Positions 33,140-44,100 of a stretch of 64,000 nt of DNA are shown here, piece by piece. Both the position numbers and the translations under genes were made by a program. Position 1 is the first letter of the stretch, and the number at the start of each line of letters is the position of its first letter. Source of the stretch: Petrosia ficiformis (taxonomy: Eukaryota; Porifera; Demospongiae; Haplosclerida; Petrosiidae); contig OX345647.1 of NCBI GenBank assembly GCA_947044365.1, positions 5,128,010-5,192,009 on the forward strand. The letters are read 5' to 3'. The notes under the pieces were generated by a model. The model saw nothing but the letters and a program-made list of their open reading frames with translations, had not been told where the DNA came from and did no database searches.

Positions 33140-34435
33140 TCTCTAGTCTCCAGTACTATCGGACTTGTCTCTTTGGCTAAGGATATTTCTATTTGTGTAT
33201 CAATTTCAACATTTCATTTAGTCTGAGGAGAGTGATGAATGGATAGTGAGATATGTACAAAAGAACAGTGGATGAATGGATAGATAAAAGAACAAAAATG
33301 GATAACACATATATAAATTAAATGATATGTAAATATACTAAAACGATAACATATGTTACTTGTGTATGGTAATCACTTACTTCTCAGACTGCTTCACTAG
33401 TAAGAGAAGAGATATATACTTTCAGTCTATTTATAATTAGCTATTGTCATCTTCTGAACATTCTGTCACAAGTCCATTGTAAGAGCAACAGATAACCATT
33501 TTAGGAGAGATTGTCAGGAAGGTCACATACCCGATAGGAAGATAGCATCTACCTGTACACGATGTGTATTGCTCTGCTATACGACCTTAGTCCATGATCA
33601 TCAGTGTAGTATTTGTTGACTACAGACATCTAAACATAAGATTAGGAACAATCATTGGATATGATAGGATAACAAACAGATAGACAGAGATACATAGACA
33701 CCATAATTTACATATACAATGTACACATTTACTATAATCATACATATATACATACATAGATATATACATTATGTATACAACATATATGACACAAATAAAT
33801 AAAGGTACGTACTTAATACATAATTGTATACGCTGCACATACAAGCAAATGTTCACAGGTACGTATATATATGTATGTATGTACATAATATATATAGACA
33901 TAAATACATAAATGTAAATAAGCCATATATACACATACACTTACCTTCCTAGTATTAATGATACCCATGCCCATACTCTAATATATAGATCTAGGAACTG
34001 CATCAGAAATCTTGCATACAGCTCTTTAACTAAGGTCTCTAAACAGTTACTACCAGGTGGTGAACAGATCTTCCAGACACTGAGAACACTACAGAATTTG
34101 AATCGTCAACTTCATCATCCTCTTTTAGCCTGAAGAAAGGAATATATGAGTGATGATTAATGAATAGATATGGAAAGGAATGGATAAGGTATATGGATAC
34201 ATGGATAGGGTGAATATACATGCAAATTACATGTAAATTAATTAATATAGATAATGAATATACTGATGAGGATGCGTAAATGATAACATATAACTTGTGA
34301 TAATCACTCACTTCTCAGACTGATGTCTTGTAGATTGATAGTGAGTTGTATCCAATCAAAGAGAAGAGGTATATATCACCAGTCTGTTCAAATATTACTA
34401 TTGTCATCTTCCGCATGGTCATTCTGTCTCCACTC
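33140..34435 (-). pseudogene. Old DOCK exon remnants, unit 3
   Basis: Same five remnants as 4765-6060: exon 25 5' piece (33140-33235), exon 24 piece (33370-33470), exon 31 (33505-33585), exon 25 (33942-34133) and exon 24 (34300-34435). The exon 25 remnant reads RLKEDDEVDD where the gene has [10 protein letters not shown]. Confidence 0.5.
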
Positions 34436-34439
34436 TATA

Positions 34440-35709
34440 CTGATAAGATCATCAGTAAATTCTTGATGACTTTGTGAGTTATGTTGCCATTGTTTGATAG
34501 TGTGTTTTTTAAAACATGATGAGTTCTTGGTGTGCTTGCAAATAGTATTGGTACTATGTTTGTGCCATATGTGATGTAATTAAAGTTACCAACTATTACG
34601 ATAGATTAGCCAAACTGATTACGGCTATTCCTTCTGCAGGAAGTGTTGTACACAATTGTAGATATATAAATACAATTATCTTGAGGAACTAGTCCTGAAT
34701 CCACGACATTGATGAATAGAGATATTAAAAGGTGACATGCCATTAAAGATTGTTGGTTGAGTGAAAGCTGAGGCTACATCAATCAATGTTGTTCAGATTG
34801 AAACCCTACCCTCTAAGTACCCCTAGGATTGAGGGACATGTCCTAGCTATGTACTGCGAATGCGTATAAGCTATCGATAGACATGTAGCTGGAGAAACCG
34901 AAGAAGTATGCTGAGAAATATTTATAGATGATATTTACGATAAACACAAGTTGTCTTGATGTTCCTACTATTTGATAAAGTTTACATGTTTATCAAAACA
35001 TAGTGTTTGCTTGATGTCTTTGTGAAGTGTATTGGTGCCATTGTTAATGTTTGTGCTATATGTGATGTTGTTTATTATGTTGACGCGTTTCTGACGTTAT
35101 TATGCACCAAACTGATTAGTAAAAGAGAAGAAATATGCCAAACAATATTTCTTGAAGATATTTACAATAAAAACATGTTGTACAATACAAATAAATTAAT
35201 TATTAATTGTATTTGTGAAGGGTTTTGGTACCATTGATGGACAGAGAGTTTAAAGGTGTCACACACGTCAGTAGAAACAATACCCTCCATGTACCCCTAG
35301 GATTGAGGGACATGCTGCTAGGTATTCCAGCGAATGTGTATACGCCATTGACAGATCTATAGCTGGAGAGGCAGAAGAACTATGCCAAGAAATATTTACC
35401 AAAGACATTTATACGATACACATGTGTTGCAATGATACAAAGATAAAATGAATTAGATCTTGTTATTATTTCCATTATGTCACTAATGTTTATTTTCATG
35501 TTTGTATACTAGTAAGTTTTGTGAGTTGAGGATCTTTATGAAGTGGGATTATAATATCTATTGTGTAGTGTTCATATGTATATCTGATATGATAGGAGAA
35601 AATACTAAAGTTTATAACTGGTACGATATATGTAGTCAATAGTGATATGCAAGATGAACTGGAAATATACTATACTACAAGAGAATAAGAATTATATCTT
35701 GAGAATAAA
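34440..35709. other. Downstream flank of ankyrin gene 3
   Basis: Counterpart of 6060-7256, with the internal block duplication at about 34705-34930 and 35235-35410. No gene is recognised. Confidence 0.5.
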
Positions 35710-38700
35710 CTAGTTTGAAGTGACTTGTTGTTTGTCACTTTCGATTTTGTCTGCCCTATTGACAGGATAACTATCTAAAGACATCAGATCATCTTCAATA
35801 TCACTATAACCAGACAGTTCTGTAGCATCGGAATGTTCTGTAGTATCAGACCCAGTTTCAATTGCACTGTCAAGTGACTCTAGTGAGATAGATCTCAAAC
35901 CTTCACCTAAATGTCTAAATTCATTGAATAGTTTCACAATATCATGATGACCAAATCTGGAAGCTAAGTCATGTGGAGACATACCTTCACTATCAACTAC
36001 TCTGGAATCAGCACCTGATTCAAGAAGTATTCTCACAATATCAATATGTCCATATCGTGAAGCAAGATGAAGTGCTGTAATACCTGCTGCTGCTTGATAA
36101 TTGATATTAATATCACCATGTTGTATCAACTGTTTTACTACCTCAGTATGACCTTTACCACTAGCTATCAATAGAGAAGTCCACCCATTGACAGCTGTTC
36201 CTATATTAGGATCAGCACCAGATGTAAGAAGCGTAGAGACAACAACAGAATGACCATTCTGACTAGCTATATAAATAGCAGTTGTGCCATTTTTCAAACA
36301 AGCATTAGGATTAACTTTGGCCTTCAATAATATCTCAACTACCTCATTATGACCATTCTGACTACCTATCATAAGAGGAGTCGACCCATCACTAGCTGCC
36401 ATATTAGGATCAGCACCAGATGTAAGAAGCGTAGAGACAACAACAGAATGACCATTCTGACTAGCTATATAAATAGCAGTTGTGCCATTTTTCAAACAAG
36501 CATTAGGATTAACTTTGGATTTCAGTAGTATCTCAACTACCTCATTATGACCATTCTGACTACCTATCATAAGAGGAGTCGACCCATCACTCGTTGCCAT
36601 ATTAGGATCAGCACCAGATGTAAGAAGGGTAGAGACGACAACAGAATGACCATTCCGACTAGCTATATAAATAGCAGTTGTGCCATCCTTTGAACAAGCA
36701 TTAGGATTAACTTTGGATTTCAGTAGTATCTCAACTACCTCATTATGACCATTCTGACTACCTATCATAAGAGGAGTCCACCCATCACTCGTTGCCATAT
36801 TAGGATCGGCACCAGATGTAAGAAGGGTAGAGACGACAACAGAATGACCATTCCGACTAGCTATATAAATAGCAGTTGTGCCATCCTTTGAACAAGCATT
36901 AGGATTAACTTTGGATTTCAGTAGTATCTCAACTACCTCATTATGACCATTCTGACTACCTATCATAAGAGGAGTCCACCCATCACTCGTTGCCATATTA
37001 GGATCGGCACCAGATGTAAGAAGGGTAGAGACGACAACAGAATGACCATTCTGACTAGCTATATAAATAGCAGTTGTGCCATCCTTTGAACAAGCATTAG
37101 GATTAACTTTGGATTTCAGTAGTATCTCAACTACCTCATTATGACCATTCTGACTACCTATCATAAGAGGAGTCCACCCATCACTCGTTGCCATATTAGG
37201 ATCGGCACCAGATGTAAGAAGGGTAGAGACGACAACAGAATGACCATTCCGACTAGCTATATAAATAGCAGTTGTGCCATCCTTTGAACAAGCATTAGGA
37301 TTAACTTTGGATTTCAGTAGTATCTCAACTACCTCATTATGACCATTCTGACTACCTATCATAAGAGGAGTCCACCCATCACTCGTTGCCATATTAGGAT
37401 CGGCACCAGATGTAAGAAGGGTAGAGACGACAACAGAATGACCATTCTCACTAGCTATATAAATAGCTGTTGTGCCGTTTTTCAAACAAGCATTAGGATT
37501 AACTTTGGCCTTCAATAGTATCTCAACTACCTCATTATCACCATTACAACTACCTATCATAAGAGGAGTCACCCCATCATTTTCGGCTATATTAGGATCG
37601 GCACCAGATGTAAGAAGGGTAGAGACAACAACAGAATGACCATTCTGACTAGCTAACATAAGAGGAGTTATCCCATTATATATTGCCAAATTAGCCACCT
37701 CACCTGTACTCACTGCTAGAAGAAGCTCAACAGCTATAAGCTTTCCTAACTCAACAGCTTGTAAGAATGCTGATTCCAGGATATGACACCCTTCGTTAGG
37801 TCCCTCATATAATACCTTATTATCTATCTTGAGGGATATTACACCTACAACTTTCAGAAGATCAGGAGACACAGTGTCTAATACACTTGTATCGATATCA
37901 GGAATTACCCAGCTAACACAAATACAACCATCTTCTATTCTAATTTGTGCAGCACAATCATATAGATTGTCAAATATGAGCTTTGCTACCCTCTCAAACT
38001 TCTTCAGTATAACTTTACCCCAAAAATCACGTGTTTTCAACTCCACAATTTTATGATTACCACATAAATCTCGTTTCTCTTTTATGAGTTTCATTAGATC
38101 TGCAATCTTTGCAGACTTTTTGAATTTCTCAAGCTTATCAGTATAACTTTTAAAACGCTCCTGTAGAGGCTTTTCATTTCTAAGAAAATTATCTACAAGG
38201 CATTTAAGAATGTGATAATTGAGAAAACAATAATGTTGACGCATTCTTGTGAATACTCTCTCAAGAGTAGCTACTTCTGTTGATAGAGGTTCTAGCTCAT
38301 AAACCTCTTGTAAGACTACCTGTATATCATGAATTGAAACTGACTTCTTCTGTAACACTCGTCTGATTTCTAGTACTAAGCATGCAAAACTAGTAATTAT
38401 TTCATTAAATTCTCTAGTAATACTCTTATCAATATGTATACGTTTATCATCATATATTTCACTCACTCTACTAGTCTCCATCTTAGTCTCATGTTGTGGG
38501 AGGGACTGGCTATGTGAGACTATTTCCATCTCTTGTGAGTCATTTCCTATTTCTTGTTTCTCACTATGTAGTGGTGATGAAGGATACGAAGACAAAACTG
38601 TCTGAGCATACTTGACACGTATTCGATCAGCAAGGTAGTTATTATGGATCTTTGTGAGAGCATCAGTAATATCATTCCAAGTAACTGGTTTAGTACGAGA

Positions 38701-38886
38701 CTGGAAGCATTTGAATAGTTCAATCAAACATCTCTGAGTTCCTTCACTCCCATGATACTTTCCAATAACATCTAATTCAGGAGTAGATATACCCAAGAAA
38801 ATACCAAGATCATACCATTTAGGACCAACAGATTCTAACTCTGATGTGAACAGATCAACAGTTGGAAGAGGAATTTGGTCAGACAT
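35710..38886 (-). CDS. Death-like domain / ankyrin-repeat protein, paralogue 3
   Basis: A single-exon open frame of 1058 residues with the family layout: Death-like domain (about 8-92), linker, unassigned middle region with RIEDGCICVSWVIPDID, ankyrin array, acidic tail (shorter, lacking the LKPV stretch). The array has only 8 dyads, half of the other paralogues. Four consecutive dyads carry the same hairpins (MATSDGW and SKDG) and are almost identical over each 198 bp, so they arose by very recent unequal exchange or conversion. Its last full repeat has a one-residue longer hairpin (GTAVNGW). It is the copy closest to the functional DOCK gene and may sit in the ancestral position. Function unknown. 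Confidence 0.85.
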   Translation of the reverse strand: MSDQIPLPTVDLFTSELESVGPKWYDLGIFLGISTPELDVIGKYHGSEGTQRCLIELFKCFQSRTKPVTWNDITDALTKIHNNYLADRIRVKYAQTVLSSYPSSPLHSEKQEIGNDSQEMEIVSHSQSLPQHETKMETSRVSEIYDDKRIHIDKSITREFNEIITSFACLVLEIRRVLQKKSVSIHDIQVVLQEVYELEPLSTEVATLERVFTRMRQHYCFLNYHILKCLVDNFLRNEKPLQERFKSYTDKLEKFKKSAKIADLMKLIKEKRDLCGNHKIVELKTRDFWGKVILKKFERVAKLIFDNLYDCAAQIRIEDGCICVSWVIPDIDTSVLDTVSPDLLKVVGVISLKIDNKVLYEGPNEGCHILESAFLQAVELGKLIAVELLLAVSTGEVANLAIYNGITPLMLASQNGHSVVVSTLLTSGADPNIAENDGVTPLMIGSCNGDNEVVEILLKAKVNPNACLKNGTTAIYIASENGHSVVVSTLLTSGADPNMATSDGWTPLMIGSQNGHNEVVEILLKSKVNPNACSKDGTTAIYIASRNGHSVVVSTLLTSGADPNMATSDGWTPLMIGSQNGHNEVVEILLKSKVNPNACSKDGTTAIYIASQNGHSVVVSTLLTSGADPNMATSDGWTPLMIGSQNGHNEVVEILLKSKVNPNACSKDGTTAIYIASRNGHSVVVSTLLTSGADPNMATSDGWTPLMIGSQNGHNEVVEILLKSKVNPNACSKDGTTAIYIASRNGHSVVVSTLLTSGADPNMATSDGSTPLMIGSQNGHNEVVEILLKSKVNPNACLKNGTTAIYIASQNGHSVVVSTLLTSGADPNMAASDGSTPLMIGSQNGHNEVVEILLKAKVNPNACLKNGTTAIYIASQNGHSVVVSTLLTSGADPNIGTAVNGWTSLLIASGKGHTEVVKQLIQHGDININYQAAAGITALHLASRYGHIDIVRILLESGADSRVVDSEGMSPHDLASRFGHHDIVKLFNEFRHLGEGLRSISLESLDSAIETGSDTTEHSDATELSGYSDIEDDLMSLDSYPVNRADKIESDKQQVTSN

Positions 38887-39014
38887 AATGATCAGGAAAT
38901 TATGTCAACACGTACAGTAGATCGAGGAACTCAAAGAAGCCAAAATATGACACACTCAAGTCTTTATATGAATTTGTTATTCTCTTCCATATATGGTAAA
39001 GAATGTGACTGAAT

Positions 39015-39130
39015 GTCACATGTTTACTGGGTGTGTCACTAATGAATACACTTAAAGCCACACCCAATAATGGGTGTATATATACAATGGTTTAGTGATA
39101 ACAAGCACATAGTAATTATACATATCTAAT
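39015..39130 (-). promoter_or_regulatory. Conserved upstream element of ankyrin gene 3
   Basis: Same block as 12165-12290 with one change in the left arm (TTACTGGGTGTG) and TATATA inserted before the CAATGG box. The inner hairpin ACACCCA-ATAA-TGGGTGT is intact. Confidence 0.4.
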
Positions 39131-39199
39131 ACTAAGTTATTGAAGCTCAATAAATTATACTTTTTAAACTACTTCTATTTCACTAGTTACATATACATA

Positions 39200-39340
39200 C
39201 TGAGGTCAGGGATTGTTGATTTTTAGTTTCTCATCCTCTGTCTGCATTAAATTGTCATTTTGTCCATTACACCATTTGTGCATGCGCAATGACACGTGAA
39301 AACCACGACAAATCAACAATGTGGATTTCGATGGTTAACA
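39200..39340. mobile_element. Deleted relative of the 12355-12722 MITE
   Basis: Starts with GAGGTCAGGGATTGTTGATT and TTTCTCATCC like the unit 1 element but is about 140 bp long, with only a remnant (AAATCAACAA) of the right end. Confidence 0.45.
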
Positions 39341-39441
39341 AGTTTTAAATTGTATTAATAATTATTAATTATAATGAAAGGAACAATGAATATTAATTAA
39401 ACAAACACTTTAGTACACATACACACATAATAAAATTATTA

Positions 39442-39447
39442 TTTATT
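39442..39447 (-). terminator. Polyadenylation signal of the DOCK gene
   Basis: TTTATT on the plus strand gives AATAAA on the minus strand, about 70 bp beyond the DOCK stop codon. Use of this site is inferred from position. Confidence 0.4.
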
Positions 39448-39515
39448 TATTTGAATATCCTTTTTCTAAAATGAATGTAGAGTAGTAGTTATTAATAGTT
39501 ATTAATATTAGTGTG

Positions 39516-40525
39516 TCACTCTGTTTGACTGGTACGTGATTGTCTCACAGTTGATATATTCATTAGTGCTCTCTCCCTACAAATATTAATAATAAAATAG
39601 TTATTAATAACAATTAATTAATATTTATGGTACATTAAGGGGTTTACTGTGGCATGACGGAGGGGCTCAATAAAGTTGATATTAGATAATCCAAGCAATG
39701 TTAGTGCATTATCTAATCTCATCCTTTATTGAGTCCCACCCAAGTACCACATTATAGTACTGTAAAGAATGATTTAATGTCTATCACTAGTACATTAAGT
39801 AGTTAATGCATTCTTAAGTGTACATTATGCTGTGCAATCAGGTGACTAGTATATGAAAATGTGATTGGCTCAATGTCACGTATATAATTAATTAATATTA
39901 AAGTTTATTAATAATTGTATCTATGAATATTAATTAGTATTTATTTTTACCTGGCCTTTTTCCCATGTGTTAGTTTTCTATGTATAGTAACCATTGGTTG
40001 TAACTGTTGTTGAAAATCTCTAAACTTCCTGGTCAGTTCTTTCTGATAATCATATCGTTCTTCACCTAACATCTCTTCATTACGATCCAATCCTTCTTGA
40101 CATCTGAAGAGTAAAAGGGATTAGCTTAACACATACATCCATTAACTAATAACATATCCACATTCAAGGCAGGTAAACAAGCCCCACACTTGAACAAAGG
40201 TATTTGTGAATAGCGAAAGATCCCGGCCTACCATAACAGGCTAATCACCCTGTTATATAGAACAGATTATAGTATAGTCAGACATGTTTCTATCTGATAT
40301 TACCTCTTTGTGAATTCTTTAAAACAGACTTTTAGTTTATGATGTACATGTGTTTGTTCAGCTAATGGTACATCTTCTAGGAAACATTTAGCTATAGCAA
40401 ATGGACCCTACAATTAAGATAATAATGAATAATACATCATTAATATATGAATTAGTAATACAACAATGTATACATGGACAAATAGATAAATGAATGGATA
40501 GATAGATACATACATACATAGATAT

Positions 40526-40556
<31 letters not shown>

Positions 40557-40972
40557 TAATACATGTAAAGACAGATGGACAAACAGACAGATGACACAAG
40601 TTGTACATGTATATACCTGGTTCACTGCAGTGGCAAAACCTCCTTGTAGCTGCATTTGTAATAGTTTAGTATCACAAGGTACACGATTTAATACATATTT
40701 CAAATCTGATATCTTTGACTCCATGTTTAAGATGGCTACCTCCAAGGGAGTTAGTTCAACTCTCTCTGTGTGTATCACCTCTAACCTTCTCTTTACATAT
40801 GGAAATGATTTCTCTGTTGTTAATATTGTCTTCTTCATCCATTGTTCATGAAGTTCCCCTCGTGCCTTGCCTCCCTTTGTGAAGGGAGTACTAAAAGAAA
40901 AACGGCCTGAAGAAGAGAAATGAGGTACTTCAATATGAGAGAGGACAGACTAGTGGACAAGCAAATGCACAG

Positions 40973-41026
<54 letters not shown>

Positions 41027-41039
41027 TATCGATACATAC

Positions 41040-41078
<39 letters not shown>

Positions 41079-41091
41079 TATCGATACTTAC

Positions 41092-41171
<80 letters not shown>

Positions 41172-44100
41172 ATAGATAGATAGATAGATAGATAGATAGA
41201 AGATAGATAGATAGATAGATAGATAGATGGATAGATAGACAGACAGACAGATAGATAGATAGATACACTGACAAGCTTACGAATATTAAACATCTTGTCA
41301 AAGATAGTTTTTCTATCTTTCAATTCCCATTCCTCAAAATATGGATCAACATACGTCACTTGTATGTATGCCTTCTTATCAGATAGCTTGGATTGATCAA
41401 CATCATTACTATCTTTAATAATCTCAATCTTGTCTTTACCTAACTGTTCTGAATACAGTGTCTGTAGAATAGTACATCGTAACCATGGTGATCAATGAAT
41501 ATTAATAAGCTATTATATACCTCAAGTTTTAATGAGAATTCACTTAGTTTCATCAAAGCTTCATCTTTGTATATAAACTCCTTCAAATGAAGATCTCCGA
41601 ACATCCATCCATAGAACCCAACACGGAAATAAGACCCCAGAAACCTCTTGTCTCCTTTCTTTGACAAGTTCTTAAAACAGTCAGAGAGTTTGTTATAAAT
41701 GGACTCCATACTGTGATACTGACGTCTATGTTCATATATTGGTATTACTAGTTTATAAACTTCACTAGCAGCTTCATATAGTTGAGACTGGAGAGGAGAA
41801 AGGAGGAGGAAGTAAGGGGTAAGTGTATCGGGGGAGGGAGGAGGAAGGGGTAAGTGTATCAGGGGAGGGAGGAGGAAGGAAAGGGTAAGTGTATCAGGGG
41901 ACGGAGGAGGAAGGATGGGGTAAGTGTATTGGGGAGGGAGGAGGAAAGAAGAGGTGAGCATATCAGATTATAAATATTGACTGCACATACCTCTCTGAAG
42001 AGTGGAGCTGCTTGTTCTAGTAATCCAACCAGACCATTCTCACTAAACAATTTACTAGTAGCAATACCTTCCTCTTCCTGTTGATACATGAATGGAGTAA
42101 TGGATGAATGGATGGACAAATGGATGGACAAATGGATGAATGGATGAACAGCTAAATAGATGGATGGATGGATGGTTAGATGGATGTATGGATAAATGGA
42201 TGAATGGACAAACGGCTGGATGCATGGATGGAGAAATGGAGTAATGGAGTAATGGATGTAAGAATGGATGGATGGATGGATGAATGAATGGATGAATGGA
42301 TAATTGATGAATTGAATAATTATTGAAAGACACATAGGCATAACATACAGGATTGATAACATCATCAGATATAGCACTCTCTTCTAGCATATTGGGAGAT
42401 ATATTCTGAAATGTTACACACCCAATAGGAAGATATGGAGATCCATCTAACATGTAAAGATATTCAGCTACTAGAGCTGCTGCATGTACCAGACACATGG
42501 CTGCCTCAGTGTAATGTTCACGCTAATAAACACACGCAAATAGTTATTAGGTATAATGGGGATGTCCCTAGTTAATTACCTCATTATGATTTTTGGCCAT
42601 ATGTTGTAACCAGGTCAGACGAAGGTCAGGAGAATTCTGGTAACTATATGTAATAATCATCAAATTAATAATGTCCATTTAAATGATCATATTAAAGTCA
42701 GTTTATATTATAGTCAACTCAATTTAGCACATTAATTACACCAAATCCAGCTGGCTGAATAAAGGACCATTTAAAGTGAAGTGTTTCAAACTGGTATCGT
42801 TTCTTTTATGTTTTAGTAGTAAATTATTATATATTTATAATATACAAACCCTTTAGATATCCTATACATGAGATCCATAAGCATTTCAGGATCCTGTGAG
42901 AATAACGGAAGGAGAAGAGGATTAGATAAGAGAAAGAAAGAAGATTGAGAGAGAATATCAGATCAAATAAGAACCATTGTGTGTGACTTACATTTTGAAA
43001 TGACTGCATCTTAACAGTGTCCAGTAAAATATGATGAAGATTAATAGCCAGTTCACGAACCTATAAATAAAATATGATAATATTGTTTGTAACTATTTTA
43101 TCCTCTCTTACCTGATCAGGGAAGGAAGATGACTGCATATCTATATCTTTATCAGCATATTCTATGAGGGTCTTTAGAGATCTTCTCAAATGATGTTCAT
43201 TAAATGAAGACTAGAATAAGAGAAACAGAATATTTTTTATATACATATATCCCAATACTCATATCAATCCTCAGTCCCATTCCATGAGACTAAGTTTGAG
43301 AAATAAAGTCAAAGAAACAGAAGATGTGTTTGCACATCTGTTCTCATTCCCATATCAATCCTCAATCTCATAATTAATTATTTATTACAGCATAGACTCA
43401 GTCCCATTCTATGAGACTGAGTTGAGGACTAAACTTACAGCTGTACCAGCTACAATGGAAGAGAGAGCTACTGTCACTTGCACTTTAACTCGAGCAAAAT
43501 TCTGTAGAAGACGAAAGATAGGATCAATGTCTAAATAATAAAAAATGCACTTGTACTTACATTTCCAATTTCAAAGTTTTGTCTCATCAATAAATACAAA
43601 GAGGCACACGCCCATGCTCTGATATCAGAGATCGAGGAGCTACAATGCTTCAAAAGTCTAGCACACAGTTCGGCACATTGTTCCGTTTCTTCAAAAAATA
43701 TAAGCTCTGGGAACTTATGAACTATAGCTCTTTGAGTAGCAAATATACACTTCATGACTTCAACACTTTGATTACAAAACATGAGATGAAGAAGAACTTC
43801 AAGACCTTTTCCAAGAACACTTTGAAGGTTTTCAATACTGCCGACATTACTGACTAATAGTTCTATAGTGTCCAGTACTATGAGACTTGCTTCTCCGGCT
43901 AATGATGCTTCTATCTGTGCATCAACTTCAACATCTCCTTTAGGTCTGAGGTATATATAAGTAATGGATGGATAGTGAAATATATATAAAGGATTAGTGG
44001 ATGAATGAATAGGTAAATGGACTAATGGACACATGAATATATAGAGGATATGTGGATGAGTGGATAAAAGGATTATTGGATAAATTAATCTGTATACACA

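Noticed and set aside
40835..41359. Ser/Ile/Tyr/Leu-rich frames over the GATA repeat
   Set aside because: Pure microsatellite translation; the ends overlap real DOCK exons 34 and 35 in part only.
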